A stretch of DNA of 56,311 nucleotides from DATAPD01 sp036265385 (GTDB lineage Bacteria; Acidobacteriota; Terriglobia; Terriglobales; Acidobacteriaceae), in contig DATAPD010000057.1 in the NCBI GenBank assembly GCA_036265385.1, positions 1 through 56,311 of the forward strand, read 5' to 3'. Below are positions 36,008 through 45,357 of this stretch, one piece after another (position 1 is the stretch's first letter; every line of letters begins with the position of its first letter). Made by a program: the position numbers and the translations under genes. The notes under the pieces were generated by a model. The model saw only the letters and a program-made list of their open reading frames with translations, ran no database searches and was not told where the DNA came from.

Positions 36008-36250
36008 CTATGCGTCAGGAGTTGCGGACTTTGCGTCCAGCATCTCACTGGCGAGTTCAACCGCCGCCTGTGGAGTTTCCGGGATGAGCCATTTCACCTT
36101 GCCGGCCTTGATTTCATCCTGTGCGATGCGGCAGGGTTTGCGGGATGCTGTGTCCACAACCGGTGGTGCGCCGGATTGAAGCTGCCGGGCACGACGCGCG
36201 GCGACAAGGATGTAGCGATAGTTGCTATCGAAACCTTCGATCAACTTCAT
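36008..36250 (-). CDS. rpoZ: RNA polymerase omega subunit
   Basis: An 80-residue protein. The N-terminal omega motif YRYILVAARRARQLQSGA and the location between gmk and coaBC identify it. Normal length for the family. It lies 21 nt after gmk. Confidence 0.92.
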   Translation of the reverse strand: MKLIEGFDSNYRYILVAARRARQLQSGAPPVVDTASRKPCRIAQDEIKAGKVKWLIPETPQAAVELASEMLDAKSATPDA

Positions 36251-36271
36251 CTTTAATCTCCCCGAAACTCA

Positions 36272-36973
36272 TTAAGGCAAACCCGGCTGAGCCTGAGACA
36301 TAAACGAAGCCACAATAGGTTTTACCCGTTCGCGCGCCTGTTCCAGGCGAAAACTTTCGGCCGCCTGAAGCATGCTCTTGTCCGCCTCTGAGAGAGGTGC
36401 GCCAGAAGACGCAAGCCTTCTCGAAAGCACAATGGCTTTTAAATCTTCGATGGATTCATCGAGACGGTCATTTACCAAAATATAGTCGTACTTCTCATAA
36501 TTCTCAATCTCACGAGCGGCCGTGGCCAGTCGTTTGCTGATTTTGTCTTCCGAGTCCGAGCCTCGATTGCGAAGGCGGCGTTCGAGCGTGGCTCGGTCGG
36601 GAGGGAGGACAAAAATGCTGACCGCATCCGGCAGTTTCCGCTTTACCTGCTCGGCGCCTTGCACATCGATATCCAGGAGCAAATCATGGCCGTGTTGTTC
36701 GGCTTCTTCCAGGAAGCGGCATGCCGTGCCGTAGTAATCGCCTCCATTGCCGAACAGGGTTGCGTATTCCAGAAAGTCGCCATCACGAATCATTTTTTCG
36801 AATACGACGACGGAAACAAAGAAATACTCCCGCCCATTCTTTTCGCTGCCCCGTGGAAGACGGGTCGTATAAGAAATTGAAAAATCCAGGTTAGTAACAT
36901 GTGACAAGATGCCCGCGACGATGCTCGATTTTCCCGAACCCGACGGAGCAGAAATGATGAAAACTATGCTCAT
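36272..36973 (-). CDS. gmk: guanylate kinase
   Basis: A 233-residue enzyme phosphorylating GMP to GDP. The P-loop ISAPSGSGKSS is at residues 8-17, then the GMP-binding YTTRLPRGSEKNGREYFFV, LLDIDVQGAEQVK, and the lid region LRNRGSDSEDKISKRL. It is about 25 residues longer at the C terminus than typical. ATG at 36973 shares four bases with the stop of yicC (ATGA overlap), indicating coupled translation. Confidence 0.95.
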   Translation of the reverse strand: MSIVFIISAPSGSGKSSIVAGILSHVTNLDFSISYTTRLPRGSEKNGREYFFVSVVVFEKMIRDGDFLEYATLFGNGGDYYGTACRFLEEAEQHGHDLLLDIDVQGAEQVKRKLPDAVSIFVLPPDRATLERRLRNRGSDSEDKISKRLATAAREIENYEKYDYILVNDRLDESIEDLKAIVLSRRLASSGAPLSEADKSMLQAAESFRLEQARERVKPIVASFMSQAQPGLP

Positions 36974-37857
36974 TCGATGTTCTGCACCTGCTCGCGGCAT
37001 TTCTCGATTTCGGCTTTCATCAACAAGCCCATCTCAGTAATCTTCAGCGCTTCGCCGGCCAGTCCGGACGTTTTCGAGAGCAGCGTGTTCGATTCCCGGT
37101 TCATTTCCTGGAGGAGAAAGTCCAGTTTTTTGCCGATTTCCTGCCCCTCATCGAGCAATCCGAGGAAGTGTTTGACATGTGTATTGAGGCGAACGAGTTC
37201 TTCCTGAATGTCGCTGCGGTCAACTAACAGTGCAGCCTCTTGCACGATGCGTTCTTTTTCGGCCTGAGCGCCCACGAGTTCCTGAATGCGCGCCGCAAGT
37301 CGTTCCGCATAGCTGCGCAGGACGGTATGCCGGTGTTGTTCGATTCCCTGGCGGGCATCAAGAAGCTTCTTCATCCGTTCGCGAAGTTCGTGGTCGATGC
37401 CGCGCCCTTCTTCTTCGCGCATCCCATTTAGGTTGGCAAGTGCCTCGTCGATGCGGGCAAGTACAGCCGCTTCGAGCTCACCTTCATTCAGATTGTTGTT
37501 ACCACCCATGGCGCCGGGTAAGCGGAGAACGACGTTGAGATCGGGGTCGGCCATCAGTCCGAACTCAGTGGATGCCGCACGAAAAGCTTGAATGTATCCA
37601 CTGACCAACTCACGATTCAGCTTGAATCCTTCGCTTTCCCCGCGATCCATACTGAGTGTGATTTCAATGTGTCCGCGTGCCAGCTTTTCTTTAAGCATGC
37701 GGCGCAGTTTCATCTCTAGTCCGTCGCACTCAGCGGGAAGGCGGAAATGCAAGTCAAGAAATCGATGGTTGACGGATTTTAGTGAGAGTGTGAAACCGGT
37801 CTGGCCATTAACCTGGCCCTTCACCTGCGCGAACCCTGTCATTGAACGAATTGGCAT
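36970..37857 (-). CDS. yicC: YicC/YloC-family endoribonuclease
   Basis: A 295-residue protein. The family start MPIRSMTGFAQVKGQVNGQ and the C-terminal region HVKHFLGLLDEGQEIGKKLDF followed by QEMNRESNTLLSKT are diagnostic. YicC proteins are metal-dependent ribonucleases in E. coli. It is usually the first gene before gmk, as here. ATG at 37857 is used; the longer frame into the ABC gene is Cys-rich and not family-like. Confidence 0.92.
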   Translation of the reverse strand: MPIRSMTGFAQVKGQVNGQTGFTLSLKSVNHRFLDLHFRLPAECDGLEMKLRRMLKEKLARGHIEITLSMDRGESEGFKLNRELVSGYIQAFRAASTEFGLMADPDLNVVLRLPGAMGGNNNLNEGELEAAVLARIDEALANLNGMREEEGRGIDHELRERMKKLLDARQGIEQHRHTVLRSYAERLAARIQELVGAQAEKERIVQEAALLVDRSDIQEELVRLNTHVKHFLGLLDEGQEIGKKLDFLLQEMNRESNTLLSKTSGLAGEALKITEMGLLMKAEIEKCREQVQNIE

Positions 37858-37876
37858 TGTGGATTTCTTCCACTCT

Positions 37877-39754
37877 CTACAGTACTGATGGCCGTACCGG
37901 CACGTCTTCACGCGGCGGCTCCATCTCGATGAACTGCAAGTCGTGCAAACGCCGGTAAACACCCAAGCGCGCCATCAATTCCTCGTGATTTCCGATATCG
38001 GAAATCGTGCCGCCATCCAGGACGGCTATGCGGTCTGCGCGACGTACGGTTGAAAGCCGATGCGCGATAACGAACACAGTGCGGCCGTGCATCAGGTTCT
38101 GCAGCGCCGACTGGACAAGGGCTTCGGACTCACTATCAAGCGCCGATGTCGCCTCGTCCAAAATCAAGATCGGAGCATTCTTCAAGATGGCGCGGGCGAT
38201 CGCCATGCGCTGGCGTTCTCCGCCAGAGAGCCTTACACCTCGTTCGCCGATCATGGTGTCATACCCGGACTCGAGTTCCATGATGAAATCATGCGCGAGA
38301 GCAGCCCGAGCCGCAGCCTGGACATCTTTCAGGGAAACGTGAGGCTGCCCATAAGCAATGTTGTTTCGTACGGTGTCGTTAAAGAGCACGGTTTCTTGTG
38401 TGACGATACCGATTTGGCGACGTAAGGAAGAAAGCGTCACGTCCCGAACATCGCGACCATCGACCAGAATACGACCGGCGGTGACATCGAAGAATCGGGG
38501 AATCAGATGAACCAAAGTGCTTTTGCCTGCGCCACTCGAGCCAACGAGTGCAAGAACCTCGCCGGCTGCTACGGAAAGATCGATGTCGTGTAACACCTCT
38601 CGTCCGGGTTCGCCGTTGTCTTCATACGAGAAGTTGACGTGATCAAACACAATGTTCTTCGAGAAAGGCGCCAGGACGACGGCACCCGGCTTTTCTTTCA
38701 CGTCGTCCTCGGTGTCCATGAAGCGGAATATTTCGGAAGAGGCGCCCAGAGCCTGCTGAAAATTGTTGTTAAAGAGCGCAAATTTGCGGACTGGGTCGTA
38801 CAGCTTGAAAACAGCGATGATGAAGGCGAGAAAGGTTCCGGCAGTGAAAGCTCGATGATTGATCTGGTCGCGGCCAAGCAGAAGCAGAAGCGCGATGGCG
38901 GCGGCCCCAAGAACATCCATGAGTGGAGAACTGATCGCGGCGGCAGCGACAGAGCGAAGATTCGCGCGGAACAGGCGACGAGCGGCCGTCCGAAAGCGAG
39001 CGATCTCCCACGACTCCATGCCGAAAGCCTTGACGATGCGATTGCCCGTAATGGTTTCGTGCAGGATGTTCTGGATTTCAGCAAGCTTGTCCTGTCCGCG
39101 GCGGGTTGTGCTGCGGACCTCTTTGCCAATTTTTCCGACCGAGTAAATGATGACCGGAATAAAAAGAACAAGAACCCAAGCAAGCTTGCCGCCAAGCAGG
39201 ATAACTACGCAGGCAGTAAAGATGAGCGTGAAGAGTTGCTGCAGGAATTCTCCAAGCACAGTCGAAAGAGCGTACTGAACACGCTCTACATCATTCACGA
39301 TCGTAGATAGCAGTGTGCCAGTAGTGTGCTTGGTGAAGAATGCCGCCGAGCGGCGCAGCGTCGCATTGTAAAGATCGTCGCGAAGATCGGTGATTAATCC
39401 GTAGCCGGCATAGTTCACCAGATACGTTCCCGCGTAATCGAAAATGCCCTTCAAAACTGTGGCGCTGACAAGTGCGACCGCCACAATCGTCCATGGATTA
39501 TGAAAGTAGGACGGGATGATCTGCTGGAGGTTGATGACTCGGTCTGTTCCCGGAACTCGAAAGAGCTCCATAGTGCGGGTTTGGGAACCCGGGTTAAGGA
39601 CGCGATCGAAAATGGGGCCAATCAGAAGGACGCGAAAAGCGTCGAGCAAGCCGACGCCGGCCATCAGAATCACGGAAGCCAGCAGTTGCCACGAATAGGG
39701 AAACACGTACCGTAGCAGACGTTTCATTTGCTGCATAAAGGCACGCTTCTCCAT
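37877..39754 (-). CDS. MsbA-like ABC exporter (fused membrane and ATPase domains)
   Basis: A 625-residue half-transporter with six membrane helices (about 1-320) and an ATPase domain. Walker A LVGSSGAGKSTLV lies near residue 403, the signature LSGGERQRMAIARAI near 515, and Walker B ILILDEATSALDSES follows. Members move lipid A, lipids, peptides or drugs out of the inner leaflet. MsbA-like lipid transport is the best guess; other exporters cannot be excluded. It sits just upstream of yicC on the same strand. Confidence 0.85.
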   Translation of the reverse strand: MEKRAFMQQMKRLLRYVFPYSWQLLASVILMAGVGLLDAFRVLLIGPIFDRVLNPGSQTRTMELFRVPGTDRVINLQQIIPSYFHNPWTIVAVALVSATVLKGIFDYAGTYLVNYAGYGLITDLRDDLYNATLRRSAAFFTKHTTGTLLSTIVNDVERVQYALSTVLGEFLQQLFTLIFTACVVILLGGKLAWVLVLFIPVIIYSVGKIGKEVRSTTRRGQDKLAEIQNILHETITGNRIVKAFGMESWEIARFRTAARRLFRANLRSVAAAAISSPLMDVLGAAAIALLLLLGRDQINHRAFTAGTFLAFIIAVFKLYDPVRKFALFNNNFQQALGASSEIFRFMDTEDDVKEKPGAVVLAPFSKNIVFDHVNFSYEDNGEPGREVLHDIDLSVAAGEVLALVGSSGAGKSTLVHLIPRFFDVTAGRILVDGRDVRDVTLSSLRRQIGIVTQETVLFNDTVRNNIAYGQPHVSLKDVQAAARAALAHDFIMELESGYDTMIGERGVRLSGGERQRMAIARAILKNAPILILDEATSALDSESEALVQSALQNLMHGRTVFVIAHRLSTVRRADRIAVLDGGTISDIGNHEELMARLGVYRRLHDLQFIEMEPPREDVPVRPSVL

Positions 39755-39890
39755 CGGCCCTGATGGCTGGCCGGTAAGGTCTTGTCCATGGGGCGCAAGT
39801 ATCTATTCTACTTGGAAACAGGCCGCGGCGCGATTTGCGGATCGGGTAACAGGTGGCACAAAGGTGATCGCATGGAGAGCTTTATGCCGA

Positions 39891-40811
39891 TCACTTGGGA
39901 CTGTCTCTGTGGACTACTTTGACGCGATAACCAGCCTTACGCATCTCTTTGCTAACTTCTTCGGCGATCATCACAGAGCGGTGCTGGCCCCCGGTGCATC
40001 CAAAGCTGATGGTTAGATAGCTTTTCCCTTCATGAATGTAGTGGGGAATCAAATACACCAGCAGTTCTGAGATTCGGCTAATGAATTCCTGCGTCTGCGG
40101 AAATGAGCGGATGTATTTCGCCACGCGTCGATCACGTCCGGTAAGTGGGCGAAACTCAGGAACGAAATGTGGATTCGGCAGAAAGCGTACGTCAAACACT
40201 AAGTCGGCGTCCTCCGGCACTCCGTGTTTAAACCCAAAACTGACGCAAGAGACGAGAATATTCTTGCCCGATGTTTTGTGTTGGAAACGATCGGTCAGAT
40301 GCGACCGAAGTTCATGGACGTTGAACTTGGAAGTATCAATCACCAGGTCAGCAATCGCACGAATGGGTTTGAGACGGCGGCGCTCTGCCGCCAGCGAGGA
40401 ACGTACCGGCTCCTCCTTGCCAAACGGATGAGGTCTCCGAGTTTCGCTAAAGCGTCGGAGCAATACAGCATCGCTGGCTTCGAGGAAAATTACCCGGCTT
40501 GGAATCATTTTCTTGATGGATTTCAGAATGCCAGGCAGGCGATCAAGTTTTGCCCCCTCGCGTACATCCACGACCAGCGCGGTCCGCGGAGTCTCCGATG
40601 ATTGCATCGTGAGTTCCGCGAAGCGAGGGATTAACTCTACCGGTAAATTATCGACGCAATAATAACCAAGGTCTTCGAAGGCCTTGAGAGCCGAGGCCTT
40701 TCCCGAGCCACTCATTCCCGTGATAATGACTAGCTCGGCGCCATCCCGCGGCTTGCCGATACGTCGGCCTGCGATCCGGCGCATTCTTCTGTCAGGAGCG
40801 CGTGACGCCAT
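39891..40811 (-). CDS. rapZ: RapZ/YvcJ-family nucleotide-binding protein
   Basis: A 306-residue P-loop protein. Walker A TGMSGSGKASAL occupies residues 31-42, followed by DLGYYCVDNLPVELIPRF. The C-terminal half contains FLPNPHFVPEFRPLTGRD and the highly conserved FGCTGGQHRSVMIAEEV. In E. coli RapZ guides RNase E to the GlmZ small RNA; in Bacillus YvcJ has another role. No ptsN or hprK homologue is adjacent in the window, although these commonly flank it. Confidence 0.93.
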   Translation of the reverse strand: MASRAPDRRMRRIAGRRIGKPRDGAELVIITGMSGSGKASALKAFEDLGYYCVDNLPVELIPRFAELTMQSSETPRTALVVDVREGAKLDRLPGILKSIKKMIPSRVIFLEASDAVLLRRFSETRRPHPFGKEEPVRSSLAAERRRLKPIRAIADLVIDTSKFNVHELRSHLTDRFQHKTSGKNILVSCVSFGFKHGVPEDADLVFDVRFLPNPHFVPEFRPLTGRDRRVAKYIRSFPQTQEFISRISELLVYLIPHYIHEGKSYLTISFGCTGGQHRSVMIAEEVSKEMRKAGYRVKVVHRDSPK

Positions 40812-40884
40812 TGATCGGATGTTAGCATCGGACCCGCGTTCCAGCCATTGTTCGAGAAAGTTCTGCCACTTTTAGGCTATGTGC

Positions 40885-42585
40885 CTAGGTGGCTAATGCA
40901 GGTTCTTCCAAAACCCCCGCCCCCATCTGACGCGACTTTGAAGGATTGGGCCAGTTACTCCGCTCAAGGATGGATGGAGGTTCATAGGTCCACCCTCGGG
41001 CCAATCGCTTTTGTTCACGCCGTGTGGCCCATTGCAGAAATGGACCGAGCGTCCATGCAATAGCGCGTGAACTCATCCCGAATTCATGCTCAATCTGCTT
41101 GCGAAGTTTTCGAATTTCAGTGCTCACAGAAGGGTTTATCTCTCGGAACTCACGTTCCATCGCCCATAATGCGGCGTTGTAAGCGGTTGACAGTTTGGCG
41201 ACCTCACGTTTGAATCGCTTGCGCACTCGCAGGTCAGGTGTGTTCTTGTAACGTAACCAACCCTTCAGCATGGTTTCGCACATCCGATAAAGGCTAGGGC
41301 CGTTGCACTCAAAATCGCGCCTGAATGCCCAATCGAGAAAACGCTTGGAGTCGTCGGAACTGATGGCAGCATGGCGAAAATTGAACTTGTACTGGCCATG
41401 GATGTCGGCGAAATCAACCGAGTCATCTAGTCGACCTTCGGCCGCGATTTGCCGATAAAGGGGCGTGCCCGGGACAGGCGTGTAGAGCATGAACTGATGA
41501 AAATCGGTGTTGTGAGTGATCGCGTGCTGGATTTCCTGTTCAATGTTCTCGGGCGTGTGATGCTCGAGTCCCACGATGGTCGAGCCTTGCACACGAATTC
41601 CATGCTCGCGCAGTTTCCGGGTAAGCTGCCGCGTGTCGGTTCCATTCAGTTTTGAATAACTGGAATGTGGTGACTCCAATCCAATCCAGATCCATGAAAT
41701 GCCGAGATCGACGAGCTCTTTCATCGAATATTTTTGAATGGCATTGGCGGAGGCAAAGACGGCCAAGCCCCAACTCTTCTGGTTCAACTTCATCAACTCG
41801 AGAAGTCGCAATGCCCGTGTGCGATGCAGCAGAAAATTTTCGTCCATCATGAAGAACGTGCTCACACCGAGCGCAGATTCTGCCTCTGCCATAACGCGAT
41901 AGAGTTCGTCGCCGGAATCGTAGAAATTCACGAATTTGCCTTTTCCGCCGAAAAAAGACGACGTGGTGCAGAAGTTGCAACCCATTGGACAACCAACCGA
42001 GGGAATAATTGTCGCTGCTGTGTTGCCCCGCTTTTCAGGCAGTGAAAGCCCGAGAATCCGTGTTTTCAATCCGGAAATGATGTGCGGATGACGAATCGGC
42101 GCAGCCGGGTCTTCGCCGAGATAGTTGCGCATCCAGGAGATGCCTTCTCCGCGAACGATGAAATCGGCCTCGACCATCGTTTCGATCGACGGAATGGAAG
42201 TGACGTGTCCACCCACAACAATGGTGGCGCGAGGCGAGAGTTCGCGCACCATCCGGCACATCTCGCGCACCTTCCCAATGTTGACAATGATCGATGAAAT
42301 GCCAACAACGTCGTAATCGTGAGTTGCAAGTTCGCGTGCGAAATCCTGGCGGGAAGGGAAATCAAGCACAGTACAGGGTGCCGAAATGTTCGCCTGGATC
42401 ATCATGATCCCCCAGGAGCGGTGAAACATGCGCAGAGAAAACGCGCCCTGTGCTCGTGTGACCTGGTTATGGTAAAGCTCCATCGGATTAATGGCGCGGC
42501 TGCCGAACTCGTCGTCCTGGGCGTACGGTCCGAACACGGACGTGAGGAGGACTCGTGCGCGAGTTCCCTTCGGGTGAGCTTCCAT
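40885..42585 (-). CDS. B12-binding domain / radical SAM enzyme
   Basis: A 566-residue protein. Residues about 65-160 resemble a cobalamin-binding domain (YDVVGISSIIVNIGKV, TIVVGGHVTSIPSIE), though the DxHxxG cobalt-ligand motif is not visible. The radical SAM core has CPMGCNFC at Cys199, Cys203 and Cys206, binding the [4Fe-4S] cluster. The C-terminal ~150 residues are basic and have no recognised domain. Related enzymes methylate or rearrange lipids and natural products. No clear pathway partner stands next to it, so its substrate is open. Confidence 0.8.
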   Translation of the reverse strand: MEAHPKGTRARVLLTSVFGPYAQDDEFGSRAINPMELYHNQVTRAQGAFSLRMFHRSWGIMMIQANISAPCTVLDFPSRQDFARELATHDYDVVGISSIIVNIGKVREMCRMVRELSPRATIVVGGHVTSIPSIETMVEADFIVRGEGISWMRNYLGEDPAAPIRHPHIISGLKTRILGLSLPEKRGNTAATIIPSVGCPMGCNFCTTSSFFGGKGKFVNFYDSGDELYRVMAEAESALGVSTFFMMDENFLLHRTRALRLLELMKLNQKSWGLAVFASANAIQKYSMKELVDLGISWIWIGLESPHSSYSKLNGTDTRQLTRKLREHGIRVQGSTIVGLEHHTPENIEQEIQHAITHNTDFHQFMLYTPVPGTPLYRQIAAEGRLDDSVDFADIHGQYKFNFRHAAISSDDSKRFLDWAFRRDFECNGPSLYRMCETMLKGWLRYKNTPDLRVRKRFKREVAKLSTAYNAALWAMEREFREINPSVSTEIRKLRKQIEHEFGMSSRAIAWTLGPFLQWATRREQKRLARGWTYEPPSILERSNWPNPSKSRQMGAGVLEEPALAT

Positions 42586-42699
42586 TCAACGATCTCCCGC
42601 AACTGGATTCTTAAAACGATCGTAGGGAGTGAGAGTTGAATCCTGCAGTGAGAGCGGAAAGAACTTACAAAAGAATTACAAAGGCGTCTGAACTGGAAC

Positions 42700-44340
42700 T
42701 CAGCTGGCGGCCGGCCCGATTGTGCAGAGTTTCTCGACTGGGATGCGGTTGATTAGAAGATGCGGTTCGGATACGACAGACTTTGCAGGTCCACCCGGGA
42801 ACACTCCAATCGCGCGATTCTTTCCAGTTCGTTTTGCTTCGCCGAGGGCGCGATCTGCCATGGTGCGGACTTCCTCATAATGGACCGCATTCGCATCGTC
42901 CTGATACCAGGGGAACGCTGCCCAGCCAATCGAGCAAGTCTTGCGGATCGCTTGACCGGTGTCTTCTAATACGAAGGGTGTATCGCAAACCGCGGAAAGC
43001 ACCCGCGACGCAAGAATCTCCGCCTCGCTGCGGTTGGTATATCGAGAGATGACGAGGAACTCTTCGCCTCCCCAACGTACCAGCACGTCCGAATTTCGAA
43101 TCGCTGAACTGATGCGGCGGGCGAGTTCGATCAGCACACGATCGCCTGCATTGTGTCCATAACGATCGTTTACTTCTTTGAAATTGTCAGCATCGATCAC
43201 ATAGAAAATCAGATCGCGCGTGCGCTGATCGTGATTGTCATTGTAGGCGCGAAGGGCCTGTCCTACATCTGCTTCAATGGAGGCATAGAAGTAACGGCGA
43301 TTGCGAACTCCTGTCAACGGATCCGTGAGAGAGGCCTCTTCCAGTACACGATTGGCATGGCTCAACTCTTGTCCAAGGCGATGCTGTTTTACGAACACCA
43401 GATAAGCCATTACCAGGATAGCCGAGAGCGTGACGACCATCCTGAAGCGAACAACAGGCGCCGGAGAGGAGTTGTTGATGATCTCGATGGAACCCATCAC
43501 GGGCAAAGAAAGCAAAGCCATCATGGCAAGCGTAGCGACCCAGGAAGCCGTCCACTGCTTTTGAGGATTTTCATGAGTGGGTTGCAAGCCGCGTCCAAGG
43601 AATGCAACCACTCCAAAAACGAAGACGCAAAAAAGGTAGGGAACTTCATACCAGCTACCCGAGTAGTAGACATTCTGATCGATCGACCGATTGAGAATGA
43701 ATGCGCCAGCAGCTCGCAAGATCTCAGCCAGCAGGAAAACTGAGTAAAAACGACGCCATCCCCCGGTAGCCCGATAAGCGAGAATCGCGAGCACCAAGAT
43801 CAGAACGCTATCCTGGATATAGGCGAGGGCGTCATAGCTCCAACTGTAAGCACCCTCATTCGGCGCAACGTATTGCCACGGAATCACGAAAAACAAATAC
43901 AGGTACACCCACCAGACGAGGAGCAGGAAAAAGTCCGCAATTCCGAGATGGTCTTTTGCGCTTGAGTCGGCGTCGTGCGGACGAAGCAGCAGTCCCGCCA
44001 GGGCAGGCACCCCTGAGACAAAGAGCAAAGCGTCACCGGCAAACAGGTAGGGTACTTCCTTTCGCAGCACGAGATCGAAGTACATCCAGATGCCGTGATT
44101 CACCAGAAGGAGGGCCCAACTAGAAGACTGAAGAATCCAGAACAGGCGCAGACGTCCCGACGCCATCCGCGCACTGAATGCAAAGGCAACACCCGTGCAA
44201 AGCAGGATGCTCCCGTAAATCACGTCCGCCAGAAATGTCAGCGCATAGCCGCGAGGCATCCAGTATGAGGCGGCGCCGTGCGCAACTAGTAGGCACACGG
44301 CTGCGCCGACCCAGAGTTTGGTTGGAAGAGACCAGTTCAC
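42700..44340 (-). CDS. membrane-bound diguanylate cyclase
   Basis: A 546-residue protein with about ten N-terminal membrane helices (to about 320), a short coiled linker (HRLGQELSHANRVLEEASL) and a GGDEF domain. The active-site motif is GGEEF at 424-428. An inhibitory RxxD site (RNSD, 415-418) stands five residues before it, so product feedback is likely. DPLTGVRNRRYF opens the domain. It makes c-di-GMP. The PilZ-TonB protein at 3916 is a possible receptor of this messenger. GTG start. Confidence 0.88.
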   Translation of the reverse strand: MNWSLPTKLWVGAAVCLLVAHGAASYWMPRGYALTFLADVIYGSILLCTGVAFAFSARMASGRLRLFWILQSSSWALLLVNHGIWMYFDLVLRKEVPYLFAGDALLFVSGVPALAGLLLRPHDADSSAKDHLGIADFFLLLVWWVYLYLFFVIPWQYVAPNEGAYSWSYDALAYIQDSVLILVLAILAYRATGGWRRFYSVFLLAEILRAAGAFILNRSIDQNVYYSGSWYEVPYLFCVFVFGVVAFLGRGLQPTHENPQKQWTASWVATLAMMALLSLPVMGSIEIINNSSPAPVVRFRMVVTLSAILVMAYLVFVKQHRLGQELSHANRVLEEASLTDPLTGVRNRRYFYASIEADVGQALRAYNDNHDQRTRDLIFYVIDADNFKEVNDRYGHNAGDRVLIELARRISSAIRNSDVLVRWGGEEFLVISRYTNRSEAEILASRVLSAVCDTPFVLEDTGQAIRKTCSIGWAAFPWYQDDANAVHYEEVRTMADRALGEAKRTGKNRAIGVFPGGPAKSVVSEPHLLINRIPVEKLCTIGPAAS

Positions 44341-44737
44341 GCCTTGATCAGGATTCTAAGGGGTATCGCCGATGGCGGCAGGTTACCGAAGTTACCAGAA
44401 CGGAACCGTTCTGGGAATGGCAAAGAATGTGGTGAATCCGAAGCGCAGAACAAAGGAATTCGGGAAGGAAAGTTACGGCGCTATAAATTCGAATTAACCA
44501 TAAGACGCAATTTCAACAACATACCGCATCCGGATAACCACAAATAAGGCCTGCTCGTTCGAAGAACCCTTGGCTTACTTTTATGCACGGGAGGCGGAAG
44601 GCTTGCACACCGTAGAGTCAATCCTGTAGACACGCCGATCGGGCAAGCTGAATGTCCGGCAGAGAACAGACACTCTCGAACAACCGCGACTAACCCTCCG
44701 CCATCGAAAGAACAAAAGCCGCGATGGGCTTTTCGAC
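44341..44737. other. intergenic region with integrase-tail-like remnant and hairpin
   Basis: About 400 bp between the divergent cyclase and the DUF2231-type pseudogene. It contains the left copy of the direct repeat (listed separately). A hairpin AAAAGCC-gcgatg-GGCTTTT lies at 44714-44733, ending 4 nt before the GTG start of the pseudogene, where it could mask a ribosome binding site or terminate. No intact gene. Confidence 0.5.
44478..44570 (+). repeat. left copy of diverged direct repeat
   Basis: Contains gcgctata-aattcgaattaac, then atttcaacaacat, ccggat and tcgttcgaag. It aligns in the same direction with 55589-55681, about 80 percent identical by eye over the first 48 bases and lower after. 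Translated, the left copy reads YGAINSN then stop, compared with VGAIGFES in the right copy. Confidence 0.6.
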
Positions 44738-45282
44738 GTGGAAACTAAATTTAAAATCCTTGGCCACCCGGTTCACCCGATCCTCATGGTCTACCCGCTC
44801 GGTCTTCTTATTAGTACTGCCGTCATCTTTGACCTGATCGCGCTCTTCCTCGGAAACGCGTTCTGGTGTCGGCTGTCGTTCTGGATGATTGCGGCCGGCA
44901 TTATTGGCGGCCTGCTTGCGGCGATTTTCGGTCTAGTGGACTGGATTGGAATTCCGCGTGAAACACGTGCCTCTCGCATTGGCTTGCTGCATGGAGCGGG
45001 CAATGTCGTCGTGATGTTGCTGTTTATCTCCAGTTAGCTCACGCGGCGAGGTCATGCAGGAAGGCCGGGAACGCTAGCCCTGACGCTTTCTTTTTCTGGG
45101 GTGATTTTGGCCTTGGGGACCGCTGGCTGGGCGGAGAACTGGTATATCGCCTGCGCGTGACCGTCGATGACGGCGCCAATCTCAACGCTCTCAACTCACT
45201 CTCGGGTCGTTCCGCGCACGATGTATCGGGCCGCGACATATTGCAGGAGAGAGAGCGCACCAGGAGATCGCGCGCAGCGTGA
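44738..45282 (+). pseudogene. DUF2231-type membrane protein, broken by a stop and a frameshift
   Basis: Frame 1 from GTG 44738 codes for 99 residues: HPVHPILMVYPLGLL, three membrane helices and LLHGAGNVVVMLLFISS, then TAG at 45035. The same frame continues after the stop with LTRRGHAG and a fourth helix (TLALTLSFSGVILALG). Near 45110-45130 the meaning shifts to another frame, giving WLGGELVYRLRVTVDDG and on to a TGA at 45280. The whole matches a DUF2231-type protein of about 180 residues. The TAG is probably a former TGG Trp codon. One base is missing around the gggg run near 45116. Two lesions make a true pseudogene likelier than an error. Confidence 0.75.
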
Positions 45283-45357
45283 CTTCGCGAACAGCTTCCA
45301 GGACGTCGGGCAACAGAGCGACGCGACGTACCTTCTAAGAACAGCGGCACCAAGTTT

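Noticed and set aside
38639..39310. 223-residue plus-strand frame
   Set aside because: Antisense to the ABC exporter; low-complexity charged composition typical of shadow frames.
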